Assembly (NCBI GenBank): GCA_021806765.1 | Contig: JAJZQR010000024.1 | Span: 1-31,125, forward strand | DNA length: 31,125 bases | From: Chloroflexota bacterium | GTDB lineage: Bacteria; Chloroflexota; UBA6077 | Direction: 5' to 3' | In this document: positions 8,506 through 17,118 of the stretch, one piece after another | How the letters are laid out: each line of letters opens with the position of its first letter | Numbering within the stretch: the stretch's first letter is position 1 | The notes under the pieces: model-generated | The model's database searches: none | Seen by the model: the letters and a program-made list of their open reading frames with translations, nothing else | Told to the model about the DNA's origin: nothing | Position numbers and translations under genes: made by a program

Positions 8506-9650
8506 AGACTGCAGAAAAGGTCCTGTGGGTACTTGGCGCAGCAGCTTTTCTCCTCGGCATCGCCGGCCTCATGCAGCGGGCCGGCGGGGGTCACACGGAA
8601 GCCGGTTACGGGACCTACGTGCCGTGGGGACTCTGGGTCGCCATGTATGCCATGATGATCGGAATGTCAGCGGGGTCGTTCATCTTCGCGGCTGCAACCT
8701 ACGCTTTCGGCCTGAGGGATCTCGTCCCGATGGCCCGTGTCGCCCTGCCGGTGGCCTTGGGTACCTTCGTGGGCGGAGTTCTGGCCATCTGGCTCGACCT
8801 GGGCCACCCTCTGCGAGCCTGGAAGCTGCTGCTGAGCACCGGTTTTGGGTCTGTCATGGGATGGATGGCCTGGTTCTACCTCGCCTACTTCGTCGTGCTG
8901 TGCCTGCTCCTCTGGCTGACAGTGGTTCGAGGTCAGGGCGACACCGGCGGCGTTCGGGCTCTGAGCTGGGTCGGCATCGCCCTGGCTCTGGTGTTCGGCG
9001 GTGGTGAGGGCGCACTCTTCGGCGTCGTCGGGGCCCGGCCCTTCTGGCAGTCGGGCATGACGCCGGTCCTCTTCATCCTTGAGGGACTGCTCTCCGGTGT
9101 TGCCGTGGTCACCTTCGTCGCCCTTCTGCTCGGCACTGTTGGGGAGGTAGTGGCCCGCAAGCTGGGGCGCCTGGTCTTGGGGCTGCTGGCCCTCTCCATC
9201 CTGTTCGAGTGGGCCGAGGTATCCATCGGCTACTATGCGTCCATTCCAGCCTACGCCGAGAGCCTGAGGCTGGTTCTGTTCGGACAGTTCTCGTGGGTCT
9301 TCTGGGGCGTTCACGTGGGGCTGGGCACGGTTCTGCCGCTGGTTCTCCTGGCGGCCGCAGGTCGGAACAGAGGAGCCCTCGCCATATCGTCGGCCCTGAT
9401 CGCGTTCACGGCCCTCACCACCAAGCTGAATGTAGTGATCCCGGGTCTCGCGGTTCCAGAGATGGAGGGACTCCGCGATGCCTACGTAGGACCCGGGCTT
9501 TCCTTCCAGTATTTCCCAACTACCATGGAGTGGTTGGTCGCGCTCTGGATAGTCGCTGCGGCGGGTCTGGTATTCCTGACGGCCTATCGTGTGACGACAA
9601 GGCCGTCGGTGGCAACCAGGGCAGCAGGCAAGCCGGCGCTGCAAGGCTAG
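8502..9650 (+). CDS. NrfD/PsrC-type membrane quinone-interacting subunit
   Basis: The 382-aa protein is strongly hydrophobic, with about eight to ten membrane helices. The YGTYVPWGLWVAMYAMMIGMSAGSF stretch near residues 38-62 is the characteristic NrfD/PsrC motif. In the family this subunit anchors the complex and exchanges electrons with the quinone pool. The GTG start at 8502 overlaps the chaperone stop by 4 bp. It completes a catalytic/ferredoxin/anchor set with the genes at 4139 and 5064. The operon appears to end here, before the hairpin at 9682-9735. Confidence 0.93.
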   Translation: MKTAEKVLWVLGAAAFLLGIAGLMQRAGGGHTEAGYGTYVPWGLWVAMYAMMIGMSAGSFIFAAATYAFGLRDLVPMARVALPVALGTFVGGVLAIWLDLGHPLRAWKLLLSTGFGSVMGWMAWFYLAYFVVLCLLLWLTVVRGQGDTGGVRALSWVGIALALVFGGGEGALFGVVGARPFWQSGMTPVLFILEGLLSGVAVVTFVALLLGTVGEVVARKLGRLVLGLLALSILFEWAEVSIGYYASIPAYAESLRLVLFGQFSWVFWGVHVGLGTVLPLVLLAAAGRNRGALAISSALIAFTALTTKLNVVIPGLAVPEMEGLRDAYVGPGLSFQYFPTTMEWLVALWIVAAAGLVFLTAYRVTTRPSVATRAAGKPALQG

Positions 9651-9681
9651 CGGGCTCCATGGGGCCGCAGGTCACGAGATA

Positions 9682-9735
9682 GGAAGGGCACGGCCGCGTC
9701 GTCAGTTTCGAACACGTACGCGGCCGTGCCCTTCC
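9682..9735. terminator. 17-bp inverted repeat between convergent genes
   Basis: Arms GGAAGGGCACGGCCGCG (9682-9698) and its exact complement (9719-9735) enclose a 20-nt loop. It lies between the stop of the NrfD gene (+) and the stop of the glutaredoxin-like gene (-), so it could end transcription from both sides. No strong T-run flanks either arm, so intrinsic termination is likely but not certain. Confidence 0.6.
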
Positions 9736-9800
9736 GTCTTCAAGAAGCCAGCTACCTGGCCTCCACCCGCCTCCGATCCATGGGGCTGACGGAGGTAGCG

Positions 9801-10034
9801 TCACTCGATCAACTCATCCAACCTCTTCCGGTCGAAGCCGACCACCACTTCATTCCCGATCTTGATCACCGGGGTAGTCATGTAGCCCAGCTCGGATAGC
9901 TCCTGCATCGCCTTCGGGTCGACCAGTACGTCACGCTCAACGTAGGGCACACCCTTCTGTGAAAGATACTCTTTCACTCTGTCGCAGAAGAGTCAACCGG
10001 CGGTCTGGGTGTAGACAAGTATCTGTTTGGCCAA
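9801..10034 (-). CDS. Glutaredoxin-like protein with in-frame TGA at the active-site Cys, candidate selenoprotein
   Basis: Read through one TGA, this frame gives a 77-aa glutaredoxin/NrdH-like thioredoxin fold. The start is TTG at 10034-10032, preceded by AGGAGGG six bases upstream. The active site reads QTAG-U14-LF-C17, with TGA (9995-9993) exactly where the first Cys of a CxxC motif belongs. The later parts are typical glutaredoxin: VPYVERDV, the cis-Pro segment MTTPVIKIGNEVVVGFD, and a final helix. The gene ends at its own TGA, so TGA is also a stop here. A UxxC selenoprotein is the best reading. A sequencing error or a recent Cys-to-stop mutation is the alternative. No selA, selB, selC or selD is in this window to confirm decoding. 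The frame is uninterrupted apart from this codon. Confidence 0.72.
9968..9995 (-). promoter_or_regulatory. Candidate bacterial SECIS stem-loop at the in-frame TGA
   Basis: Reading the minus strand from the TGA, ACTCTT (9993-9988) pairs perfectly with AAGAGT (9973-9968). Inside, CTG (9987-9985) pairs with CAG (9981-9979) around the apical triplet CGA, leaving a 5-nt bulge on the 3' side. Bacterial SECIS elements lie immediately downstream of the UGA and are small and variable, so the position fits. Function is inferred and the fold is modest in stability. Confidence 0.4.
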
Positions 10035-10068
10035 TGCTTCCCTCCTGCATGGTGAATCCGACACGAGA

Positions 10069-10095
10069 GCGGCCCGGTCGCAATGTCCGGGCCGC
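10069..10095. repeat. 9-bp GC-rich inverted repeat in the divergent intergenic region
   Basis: GCGGCCCGG (10069-10077) and CCGGGCCGC (10087-10095) flank a 9-nt loop. It lies 35-61 bp upstream of the glutaredoxin-like start (-) and 116-142 bp upstream of the kinase start (+). It could be a 5' leader hairpin or an operator for either gene. No T-run suggests a terminator. Confidence 0.5.
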
Positions 10096-10210
10096 GCATC
10101 TTTGACGGCGTCGTTGGCACCCTCCATGCTGCTATGTGGCACATTCGAACAACCCGTTATCGTCAGGTAGTAGAAGCGGGTCGATGTGATGATCGGGGAT
10201 CGACGATAGT

Positions 10211-12814
10211 ATGGAGTTAAACCGGACGAACGCGGCCCAGGGGGAGCTGATACGCTTCCTAGAGGCAGCTTTGGCCTCTTGTGCCGAGGGCGTGGCCATC
10301 GTGGACACCGAGGGGCGCCTCGTGTCGATGAACGAGGCAGGACGGCGCCTGGCGCAGCGGACGCCTTTGGCCGATGTGCCTTTGCCCGAGCAGGCAGCCG
10401 AGTTCAACCTGCGCTATCCTGACGGACGGCCGATACCTCCGACAGAGACGCCTCTAGGCAGGGCCCTGCAGGGTGAAACCGTGGTCGATTTCCTACTCAT
10501 ACTCGGCAAGCCCGACGGCACCGATGCCTACATCAGCACTACGGCCAGCCCGGTTCGCGACGAGGAGGGGCGTACTATCGGGGCAGCCGTCACTTTCCAC
10601 GATGTCACCGAGCGTAGGCGGGCGGAGGAGGAACGCGAGCGGTTGCTGGTACAGGTCCAGCAGGAGGGACAACGTACCGCGGAGCTGGCCAGAGCCCTGG
10701 AGAGAGAGCGGGATATCCTCGAGGCCATCATGGAGAACACCCGCACCCAACTGGCCTACTTCGACCCTCAGTTCAACTTTGTCAGAGTCAACTCCGCGTA
10801 TGCCCAGGACTCGGGCTACAGTAAAGAAAAGCTTGTAGGGCGCAACCACTTCGAACTGTTCCCCAATCCAGAGAACCAGACCATCTTCAAGAGAGTGAGA
10901 GATACTGGCCGGTCCGTCGAGTTCCGTGCCAAGCCTTTCCGGTTCGACGGCCAGCCCTGGCGAGGTACCACCTACTGGGATTGGACCTTGGTCCCTGTCA
11001 AAGACCGGGTCGGCCGAGTGCAGGGACTGGTGTTGTCGCTTCTGGATGTGACCGAGGAGGTGCGGGCAAAGGAGGCGTTGGAGAAGGCCCATCAAGAGCT
11101 GGAAATGCGGGTTCGGGAACGGACTGCGGAGCTGGCCAAAGCCAACGAAGAGCTGCGCAACGAGATCGCTGAGCGCAAGCGGACGGAGGAGAGACTGCGA
11201 GCCCGGCAGCGTCAGCAGGCGGCCGTGGCCCAGCTTGGCCAGAGGGCGCTGGTCGGCGTCGATCTCTCCACTCTCATGGACGAAGCCGTCTCTCTCCTCG
11301 CGCAGGCCCTCGAGGTGGAGTACGCCAAGGTGCTGGAACTCCTTCCCGATGGGAAGGCGTTGCTGTTGCGAGCGGGAGTGGGCTGGAAGAAGGGGCTCGT
11401 GGGGCATACAACGGTGGACGCGGGAGTCGAATCCCAGGCCGGCTACACCCTCCTCTCCCATGAGCCGGTCATCGTGGAAGACCTCCGCACCGAGACACGC
11501 TTCAGCGGGCCACCACTGCTCCGCGAGCATGGAGTGGTGAGCGGCATGAGCGTTATCATCAGGGGGCGAGAGCGGCCCTTCGGTGTCCTGGGGGCTCATA
11601 CCAAGAGGTGGCGAAGGTTCAGCCGAGATGACGTCAACTTTCTCCAGGCCGTCGCCAACGTCCTGGCTGAGGCTATCGAACGGAAGCGGGCAGAGGAGGA
11701 ACGAGAGCGGCTCCTGCTGGAGGTCAGGCGCAGGGCCGCGGAACTGGACGCCACGATCTCCTCCATTGCCGACGGGGTTCTGATCTATGGCTGCGAAGGC
11801 GAGATCATCCTCATGAACCCCGCTCTGGAGAAGATGCTGGGCTACTTGCCTGCGGTACGTAAGCTACCTCTTTCTGAGCTGGTGACGCGGTTACGCGTTG
11901 AGACGCCCGAAGGCAAACCCTTTCCAATGGAAGCCCTGCCGGTTCGCCGAGCGCTACGCGGCGAGACCGTGCAGAACGTTGTGATGGTCATCCATCCGAC
12001 TTCCGAGAAGGCAGTCTGGGTTTCCGCCAGCGGGGCACCGATTCGCACCGCTGATGGCAACCTGTTGGGGGCGGTAGTCACCCTCACCGACATCACCCCC
12101 CTTCGGCAACTCCAGGAGCAGCGGGCCAAGTACATCCTGGGCATTTCCCACGGCCTTCGAACCCCGCTCACGGTCGTTCAGGGGCAGGCTGGACTGCTGA
12201 TGGAGGCGCTGGAGAGAGTCAAGCTGAACAGCCGAATGCGGCGGAGCGCCGAATCCGTCATCGCCTCCGCCCGAAGGATGAGCGTGATGCTTCGGGACCT
12301 GGTCGATCTCACCGAAGTGGAGGCAGGACGGCCCTTGAAGCTGAATCGAGTGCCGGTGGACCTGCGCTCCTTCGTGTTGGATCTGAGGGAGCGGCTGGTC
12401 GGGCTTCTGGAAACCCAGCGGGTCCGGGTGGAGGCGCCGGAAGGGGTGCCGCAGGTGTTGGCCGACCCGGACCGCCTGGAGCGCATCCTGATCAACTTGC
12501 TGAGCAACGCTTTGCGGTATTCAGCCCCCGGCACTGAGGTCACCGTGACCCTGTCTCGTCACGCTGGCGAGGTGATCACTTCGGTAACAGACCGTGGGAT
12601 GGGGATCCCGGCTGAGGAGATCCCGATGCTGTTCGAACCGTATCAGCGAGCGATTGTGGCCCGCAAACCTCAGGAACGCCTCGGGCTAGGCTTGTACATC
12701 ACCAAGGGATTGGTGGAGGCCCACGGCGGGCGGATCTGGGTTGACAGCGAACTGGGCAAGGGCAGCACCTTCAGCTTTACCTTACCAGTGGCGACAACCT
12801 GCAAAGGAAAGTGA
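10211..12814 (+). CDS. Soluble multi-sensor histidine kinase (PAS-PAS-GAF-PAS) with altered H-box
   Basis: The 867-aa kinase has no membrane segment. Domains in order are PAS (about 10-135), a coiled linker, PAS (165-285) ending in LSLLDVTEE, a long coiled coil ([28 protein letters not shown]), GAF (335-495), PAS (510-635), HisKA and HATPase_c. The H-box is [10 protein letters not shown]: the phospho-accepting His647 is kept, but the usual Glu after it is Gly648. The ATP-binding boxes look intact ([38 protein letters not shown]). No response regulator is adjacent, so it is an orphan here. The ATG at 10211 has no strong ribosome site. The signal it senses is unknown. Confidence 0.93.
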   Translation: MELNRTNAAQGELIRFLEAALASCAEGVAIVDTEGRLVSMNEAGRRLAQRTPLADVPLPEQAAEFNLRYPDGRPIPPTETPLGRALQGETVVDFLLILGKPDGTDAYISTTASPVRDEEGRTIGAAVTFHDVTERRRAEEERERLLVQVQQEGQRTAELARALERERDILEAIMENTRTQLAYFDPQFNFVRVNSAYAQDSGYSKEKLVGRNHFELFPNPENQTIFKRVRDTGRSVEFRAKPFRFDGQPWRGTTYWDWTLVPVKDRVGRVQGLVLSLLDVTEEVRAKEALEKAHQELEMRVRERTAELAKANEELRNEIAERKRTEERLRARQRQQAAVAQLGQRALVGVDLSTLMDEAVSLLAQALEVEYAKVLELLPDGKALLLRAGVGWKKGLVGHTTVDAGVESQAGYTLLSHEPVIVEDLRTETRFSGPPLLREHGVVSGMSVIIRGRERPFGVLGAHTKRWRRFSRDDVNFLQAVANVLAEAIERKRAEEERERLLLEVRRRAAELDATISSIADGVLIYGCEGEIILMNPALEKMLGYLPAVRKLPLSELVTRLRVETPEGKPFPMEALPVRRALRGETVQNVVMVIHPTSEKAVWVSASGAPIRTADGNLLGAVVTLTDITPLRQLQEQRAKYILGISHGLRTPLTVVQGQAGLLMEALERVKLNSRMRRSAESVIASARRMSVMLRDLVDLTEVEAGRPLKLNRVPVDLRSFVLDLRERLVGLLETQRVRVEAPEGVPQVLADPDRLERILINLLSNALRYSAPGTEVTVTLSRHAGEVITSVTDRGMGIPAEEIPMLFEPYQRAIVARKPQERLGLGLYITKGLVEAHGGRIWVDSELGKGSTFSFTLPVATTCKGK

Positions 12815-12831
12815 CTGCTTCCTAGCAGTCA
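12812..12831 (+). terminator. 8-bp hairpin overlapping the kinase stop codon
   Basis: TGACTGCT (12812-12819) and AGCAGTCA (12824-12831) are perfect complements around a 4-nt loop. The hairpin includes the TGA stop of the kinase gene. Only two T's follow, so termination strength is uncertain. Confidence 0.5.
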
Positions 12832-12951
12832 TTGGTGATCCGGTAGTCTGCACAAGAGTATGTGGTATTCGCTGTATTCAGCGTGGCGAGCAGACAACGA
12901 GAGGGGCAACCGAGGGGACCGGTCGTCACGACCGGAACCCTGTGTGGGGAG

Positions 12952-13024
12952 TGGGCCCGACAGGACTCGAACCTGCAACCCTGTGCTTAAAAGGCACCAG
13001 CTCTGCCAATTGAGCTACGGACCC
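12952..13024 (-). tRNA. tRNA-Lys (UUU)
   Basis: The minus strand folds as a 73-nt cloverleaf. Acceptor GGGTCCG pairs with CGGGCCC (one G-U). The D-arm is GCTC...GAGC. The anticodon loop is CTTTTAA with anticodon UUU. The T-arm is GCAGG-TTCGAGT-CCTGT. The discriminator base is A, and CCA is not encoded. The loop sequence is the usual one for lysine tRNA. A small hairpin (CCGGTCG-TCA-CGACCGG, about 12920-12936) lies just beyond its 3' end and may terminate the transcript. Confidence 0.93.
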
Positions 13025-13028
13025 GCAG

Positions 13029-13102
13029 CTGCCGGACCTGGATTCGAACCGCAGTCACCACTTTGGAGGCGGTTGGTCTCTCATCAACCGAACACCCGGG
13101 CA
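13029..13102 (-). pseudogene. Degenerate tRNA-Trp-like sequence (CCA anticodon)
   Basis: On the minus strand a five-pair anticodon stem (ACCGC/GTGGT) closes the loop CTCCAAA with anticodon CCA, the classic tRNA-Trp loop. A GGTTCGAATCC T-loop is also recognisable. However, the T-stem (TGCGG against CCAGG) pairs at only two Watson-Crick positions plus one wobble, the acceptor has a C-C mismatch, and the base-8 U is missing. The 3' quarter looks replaced. It is 4 nt upstream of tRNA-Lys on the same strand, so it may be a decayed or chimeric tRNA. A divergent functional tRNA is less likely. Confidence 0.5.
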
Positions 13103-13159
13103 GCACAATGCCGGCGGCGAACCGTCGGCAGCACTAACGAGGATATATCAGCGCATATG

Positions 13160-13176
13160 ATAGTATACCATACTAT
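13160..13176. promoter_or_regulatory. AT-rich palindrome, possible tRNA promoter or operator
   Basis: ATAGTAT-ACC-ATACTAT is a perfect 7-bp palindrome in an otherwise GC-rich region. On the minus strand it contains TATACT, a plausible -10 hexamer about 60 bp upstream of the tRNA pair. No convincing -35 is seen. The assignment is tentative. Confidence 0.35.
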
Positions 13177-13194
13177 ATGGCAGGCTCAGGAGTT

Positions 13195-13398
13195 CTAAGC
13201 CTCTGGCCTGAGATCGTGTACACAATCCGTCGTCATGCCCGCGAAGGCGGGCATCCAAGGTCCTCTCCGAGCGGTGATGTCCTGGACCCCCGCTTTCGCG
13301 GGGGTGACGGCACGCTCCAGACGTCCTCGCCGTCGGTGACCCCTGGACCCCCGCGCAAGCGGGGGGACCCTGGATGCCCGATCAGGTCGGGCACGACG
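13195..13398. repeat. Palindromic repeat element (REP/MITE-like), copy A
   Basis: The block has three hairpin units. ATGCCCGCGAAGGCGGGCAT comes first, then GGACCCCCGC-TTT-GCGGGGGT, then a third set, CCCCCGCGCAAGCGGGGG and TGCCCGATCAGGTCGGGCA. Positions 13195-13309 match the reverse complement of 27261-27372 at about 90% by eye, including non-palindromic flanks (CTAAGCcTCTGGCCTG). This family of VIPAKAGIQ-encoding palindromes is common in many bacterial genomes. No transposase is present. Confidence 0.85.
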
Positions 13399-13792
13399 AT
13401 CCGGGTAGCCTGCCTTCGTTAGACTGTCACTCTCCCTGTGAACCATGCCGGCAAGTGCAAGCGGGTGGCATAGAACTTGCTGTGAAACAATGAGGTTGTT
13501 GATGACCACCTGCCCTGTTGTTCCCCTCCGGTGCTCTCAACATCCGAGTTCCAGAGGACTGCAAGCAACACCATAGGCAAGGCCCGATACCATCTGTGGC
13601 AAGACCATCCAAGCGCCTGCGTTGAGTTGCGCCGTCGGATAGCTGCTCGCCTCCGAAGGTGGCGAGCTGGTAGAAAGGCACTCCACGGCGCGAGTCGGCT
13701 ACTTTCTGTGACCGCGAAGGCTCTCGACCGGCACGCGTGTATGGATTTCATCTGGGTGATGCTCACGTTCGCTACCGAAGTGGGGGGACCAG
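13399..13792. other. Intergenic stretch without a supported gene
   Basis: This 394-nt gap between the palindromic repeat and the kinase gene has several open frames but none with family features or a convincing start. The only structure I see is a hairpin GCTCGCC (13645-13651) / GGCGAGC (13661-13667). The last bases (GGGGGGACC) form the ribosome site of the kinase at 13793. Confidence 0.6.
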
Positions 13793-16387
13793 ATGATCAG
13801 TTGCTACCAGTTGGGCACATCGACCTGCAAGTGGTCCTTGTTTGCCACCGCAATGGTCTCTCTCATCGTCTACGTCGCTGAGGCCACCGAGAGTGCCGCT
13901 GTGCTAGTTTTCTGGAGCCTGTGCATTGTCCCGACAAGCTTTGTAACCTATCGATTGAGTTGGCGGGCCGGGCTGATCGTGTGGGCTCTCTCCTTAGCCC
14001 TGCTACTCCCCGTTCTGGTTCCTGCTGTCCTACACTTCGGGTTTTCCTCATACACCGGCGCCCGCGTTGCTGTCATCTTGCTCTGTGCGGTATCGGTGGC
14101 ACTTGCTGAGAGTATTGCACGCCTTCTGCGTCGAACTCGCCTCGCTGAGATCCCCTTCAGTCAGCGCCGCCTCCAAGCTGTGGAGGCAGCTGTCGCTCTA
14201 GACGAAGTTGCTTTCTCTGGAAGGACGAATCGCGAATTCGCGAAGGAACTGGCGAGAGTCTCGACCCGGGGGGCACCTGCCGATGGTGATGCCGCGCTGG
14301 GCATTCAGCAGATACTGGACCTTGTTCTCGAGGGGTGCCTGGGGCGAATTAACTCCGACTTCGGAGCGATTGCCTTGTGGAGTGAGTCGGCACAGGACCT
14401 TCGGCCGAAGTTGATCAAGAAGGGCGCAGGAGACGAAGGGACGACGGATGTCGGGCAATCGGTGGAAGAATACTTGCTCCGAGGGATACAAAGTGGTGAA
14501 CAGTTGCGGGAGACAGCCCAATCATCACCGGGAGATGGGACCCTCCCCAGTTCTCCAGCCCGTCTTTGCGCACCCATAAAGAGGATGTCGCGAACGATTG
14601 GTGCCATCTACCTTGAGCACAAGCATCCAATCGAGTTCTCTCAGGATGACTTGATGTTCGTTTCGAGCGTGGCTGAGCACGCGGCCATCGCTCTGGAGAA
14701 CGCGCGCATCTACGAGGAGACAAGAATCAGGGCTCGCGAGTTGGAACTGCTGCTCAGTGTGAGTGAGATTGTGTCATCGAGTTTGGAGTTGCTGGACGAC
14801 GTGCTGCGTGCCCTGGCGGACAAACTTGTCTCGTCTCTACATGTCGCTTTCTGCCACATATCTCTGTTGGATGAGAGCGGAGGCCGGTTGGTTGTCAAGG
14901 CAAGCGCGAAAGCATCCCCAAGGCTGAAAGTCATGGCGAACACTGCTCCCGAGTTTCCCCTCGATCAGGTGCCTACGTTCCGAGACGTGGCCCGTAGCGG
15001 CCGTACGTTGCTGGTTCGACAGGACATTCCGGAGAGTGCATTCGATCCCGAACAGCTTCGGTTGACCGCCGATGAGCACACTCAAGCTATGTTGCTCGTT
15101 CCGTTGGTGGTCAAAGAGCGAACCCTCGGGGTAATCGCCTTGGGGGAGCACCGCCGATGGGATCGTTCTCCCCTGTCTCCTCAGAAGGTGAGTCTCTGCC
15201 AGGCAATGGCGGCACAAGCAGCGATCGCTATTGAGAACTCTCAGCTGTTCAGACAGGTGGAGGAAGACCGGCGTCACATGCGGCACGTGCTGGAGGGCAT
15301 AGCTGACGGTGTGTTCACGACGGATCGGGAGAGAAGGATAGTCTCCTTCAACCCGGCTGCCGAGAGGATGACCGGTTGGAAGCGGGAGGAAGTGATTGGC
15401 CACTTCTGCTGCGATGTGATGCGACCTCTTTCCGACGGAGCAGGGTTTTGTTGCATGGATGACTGCCCTCTTATCCCTCCTTTGGATGACAGGGGAGTAG
15501 TCCAAGTCGGCCCGGTTGTCTGGCAGGCGGGTGAGCGGTTGTCCAGCAAGCTTCAGGTAGTCTGCCGGGTAGCACCTCTTGGCGGCGCCGATAGTGAGAT
15601 CGCAGGCGCGGTGGCCATCTTTCGGGATGTGAGCCGCGAGGCAGAGTTGGATCGGCTGAAATCGGACTTTGTTTCCACCATTTCACATGAGATCCGCTCG
15701 CCTCTGACCAGTATCAGCGCTGCGGCCGAGATGCTTCGACGCAACGTGGAAGACGGGCGGTCTCGTGAACTGCTGGACCTCATACGTGCACAAAGCCTGC
15801 GGCTGGGCAACCTTGTGGAGGACGTTCTCAACGCATCCAAGTTGGACCGAGGAACGCTCGAATTGCGCTTGGAACCAGTGTCGATTGTGCCTCTGCTGAA
15901 GAAGTCGATTGCGATGACCCAGGCCACCACTAGCCAACACATCCTTCGGCTGAAAACTGAGACGGAGACGTGCTTTGTGATGGCTGATAGCGCCAAGGTA
16001 GAGATCGTGATAGGCAACTTGCTCCGCAATGCTGTCAACTATTCTCCGAATGGAGGCTTGGTGACTGTGGAGGTTCACGAGCATGGCGAAGAGGTGGCAA
16101 TCGGTGTGGAGGATGAAGGAATTGGCATTCCTGCCGACCAGCAGCTTCGTGTCTTCGATCGGTTTACACGGCTCGACAACAGTGATGCAAAGACGGTGTA
16201 CGGGCACGGTCTAGGACTGTACATTGCCCGAGGTCTTGTAGAGCGGCATGGTGGGCGGATCTGGGTGGAGAGCGATCTGGGAAAGGGATCTCGTTTCTCG
16301 TTCACCTTGCCCGTGTTCCGGGTCAAGAGCAGGAGGAGGAGAGATGGAAGCGCCGACAAGAGAAAAGATTCTGGTAACCGACGATGA
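13793..16387 (+). CDS. Membrane sensor histidine kinase (4 TM-GAF-GAF-PAS-HisKA-HATPase)
   Basis: The 864-aa protein begins with about four membrane helices within residues 12-115 and almost no extracytoplasmic domain. Two GAF domains follow (about 145-305 and 315-485). Then comes a PAS domain (490-615) containing a Cys-rich insert, HFCCDVM...[10 protein letters not shown]. The H-box is canonical: [11 protein letters not shown] with His632. The ATPase domain has [23 protein letters not shown] and [18 protein letters not shown]. The ATG at 13793 follows GGGGGGACC. The gene overlaps the next response regulator by 44 bp, so the two are a pair. GC content looks lower here than in the flanking regions. 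The signal is unknown; the GAF/PAS cysteines suggest small-molecule or redox sensing. Confidence 0.93.
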   Translation: MISCYQLGTSTCKWSLFATAMVSLIVYVAEATESAAVLVFWSLCIVPTSFVTYRLSWRAGLIVWALSLALLLPVLVPAVLHFGFSSYTGARVAVILLCAVSVALAESIARLLRRTRLAEIPFSQRRLQAVEAAVALDEVAFSGRTNREFAKELARVSTRGAPADGDAALGIQQILDLVLEGCLGRINSDFGAIALWSESAQDLRPKLIKKGAGDEGTTDVGQSVEEYLLRGIQSGEQLRETAQSSPGDGTLPSSPARLCAPIKRMSRTIGAIYLEHKHPIEFSQDDLMFVSSVAEHAAIALENARIYEETRIRARELELLLSVSEIVSSSLELLDDVLRALADKLVSSLHVAFCHISLLDESGGRLVVKASAKASPRLKVMANTAPEFPLDQVPTFRDVARSGRTLLVRQDIPESAFDPEQLRLTADEHTQAMLLVPLVVKERTLGVIALGEHRRWDRSPLSPQKVSLCQAMAAQAAIAIENSQLFRQVEEDRRHMRHVLEGIADGVFTTDRERRIVSFNPAAERMTGWKREEVIGHFCCDVMRPLSDGAGFCCMDDCPLIPPLDDRGVVQVGPVVWQAGERLSSKLQVVCRVAPLGGADSEIAGAVAIFRDVSREAELDRLKSDFVSTISHEIRSPLTSISAAAEMLRRNVEDGRSRELLDLIRAQSLRLGNLVEDVLNASKLDRGTLELRLEPVSIVPLLKKSIAMTQATTSQHILRLKTETETCFVMADSAKVEIVIGNLLRNAVNYSPNGGLVTVEVHEHGEEVAIGVEDEGIGIPADQQLRVFDRFTRLDNSDAKTVYGHGLGLYIARGLVERHGGRIWVESDLGKGSRFSFTLPVFRVKSRRRRDGSADKRKDSGNRR

Positions 16388-17084
16388 CCCAACGCTCACT
16401 ACAGTGGTTGGGATGGCCCTGGAAGAGGCAGGCTACCAGGTACGGGTCGCCAGCAACGGATTGGAGGGGCTCCAGTCGCTCTACCAGTGGCGGCCTGATC
16501 TTGTCATTCTTGATGTAATGATGCCCAAGTTGGATGGCTGGCTGGCTTGCCAGCGGATCCGCGAGCTGTCGGATGTCCCGATAATGATCCTGACTGCCAA
16601 GGATGGCGAATCCAATGAGTTGAATGGTCTGAGTGTGGGGGCAGATCTATACATGACTAAACCGTTTGCCTTGACAGTGCTGGTTGCTCGAGTGGAGGCA
16701 CTGCTAAGGCGGGCCAAGCTCACCCCTGGGACGGCAAAGCACGCAGTTGTTAGCACAGGGCATCTTGAGATAGATCTGTCGAAGCATGAAGTCAGGTGGG
16801 ATGGTCAGGCCCTGGATCTTTCCCCAACGGAGTTTCGTCTGCTAGCAGCTCTGGCATCCAAACCTGGGACGGTCATCCCGCACCGCGAGCTTCTCACTCA
16901 GGTTTGGGGCCCGGAATATGTGAACGAAGATCTCTATCTTAAGCTGTATGTCTGCTATTTGCGCCAGAAGATCGAAAGTGACCCCAGCCACCCTCGGTAC
17001 ATCATCACAAAGCGTGGTGTAGGCTATTATCTCAACGATTCTGTTTCGCTGGAAGATCCCCATGGCCAGAGAAGTAACCTCTAA
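16344..17084 (+). CDS. OmpR/PhoB-family response regulator
   Basis: I chose ATG 16344 because AGGAGGAGGA directly precedes it; it gives 246 aa and a 44-bp overlap with the kinase gene. The receiver has acidic residues VTDDDP, phospho-acceptor Asp57 ([10 protein letters not shown]) and Lys in MTKPF. The C-terminal winged helix (about 140-235) includes [24 protein letters not shown] and [10 protein letters not shown]...TKRGVGYYL. It is the cognate regulator of the kinase at 13793. Its targets are not evident. The downstream operon starting at 17568 is a candidate only by proximity. Confidence 0.95.
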   Translation: MEAPTREKILVTDDDPTLTTVVGMALEEAGYQVRVASNGLEGLQSLYQWRPDLVILDVMMPKLDGWLACQRIRELSDVPIMILTAKDGESNELNGLSVGADLYMTKPFALTVLVARVEALLRRAKLTPGTAKHAVVSTGHLEIDLSKHEVRWDGQALDLSPTEFRLLAALASKPGTVIPHRELLTQVWGPEYVNEDLYLKLYVCYLRQKIESDPSHPRYIITKRGVGYYLNDSVSLEDPHGQRSNL

Positions 17085-17105
17085 GGCAATTCTAACCTTG
17101 CCTTT
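17083..17105 (+). terminator. Probable terminator after the OmpR-type regulator
   Basis: AAGGCAA (17083-17089) and TTGCCTT (17098-17104) form a 7-bp stem with an 8-nt loop followed by TTATA. It starts inside the TAA stop codon. Stem and position fit an intrinsic terminator separating the regulator from the next operon. Confidence 0.55.
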
Positions 17106-17118
17106 ATAGATCTCTAAG

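Noticed and set aside
9993..9995. TGA read as Trp under an alternative genetic code
   Set aside because: TGA serves as the terminal stop of the same gene and of neighbours such as the chaperone, and the position aligns with Cys, not Trp.
13029..13102. tRNA-Sec (selC) to accompany the candidate selenoprotein
   Set aside because: The anticodon is CCA, not UCA, and there is no long variable arm or 8-bp acceptor.
13215..13398. CRISPR array
   Set aside because: The repeated units are palindromes of different lengths without regular spacers, and no cas gene is present.
13427..13681. Small minus-strand gene in the repeat-flanking gap
   Set aside because: There is no family similarity I recognise and no convincing start or ribosome site. 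It is probably non-coding.
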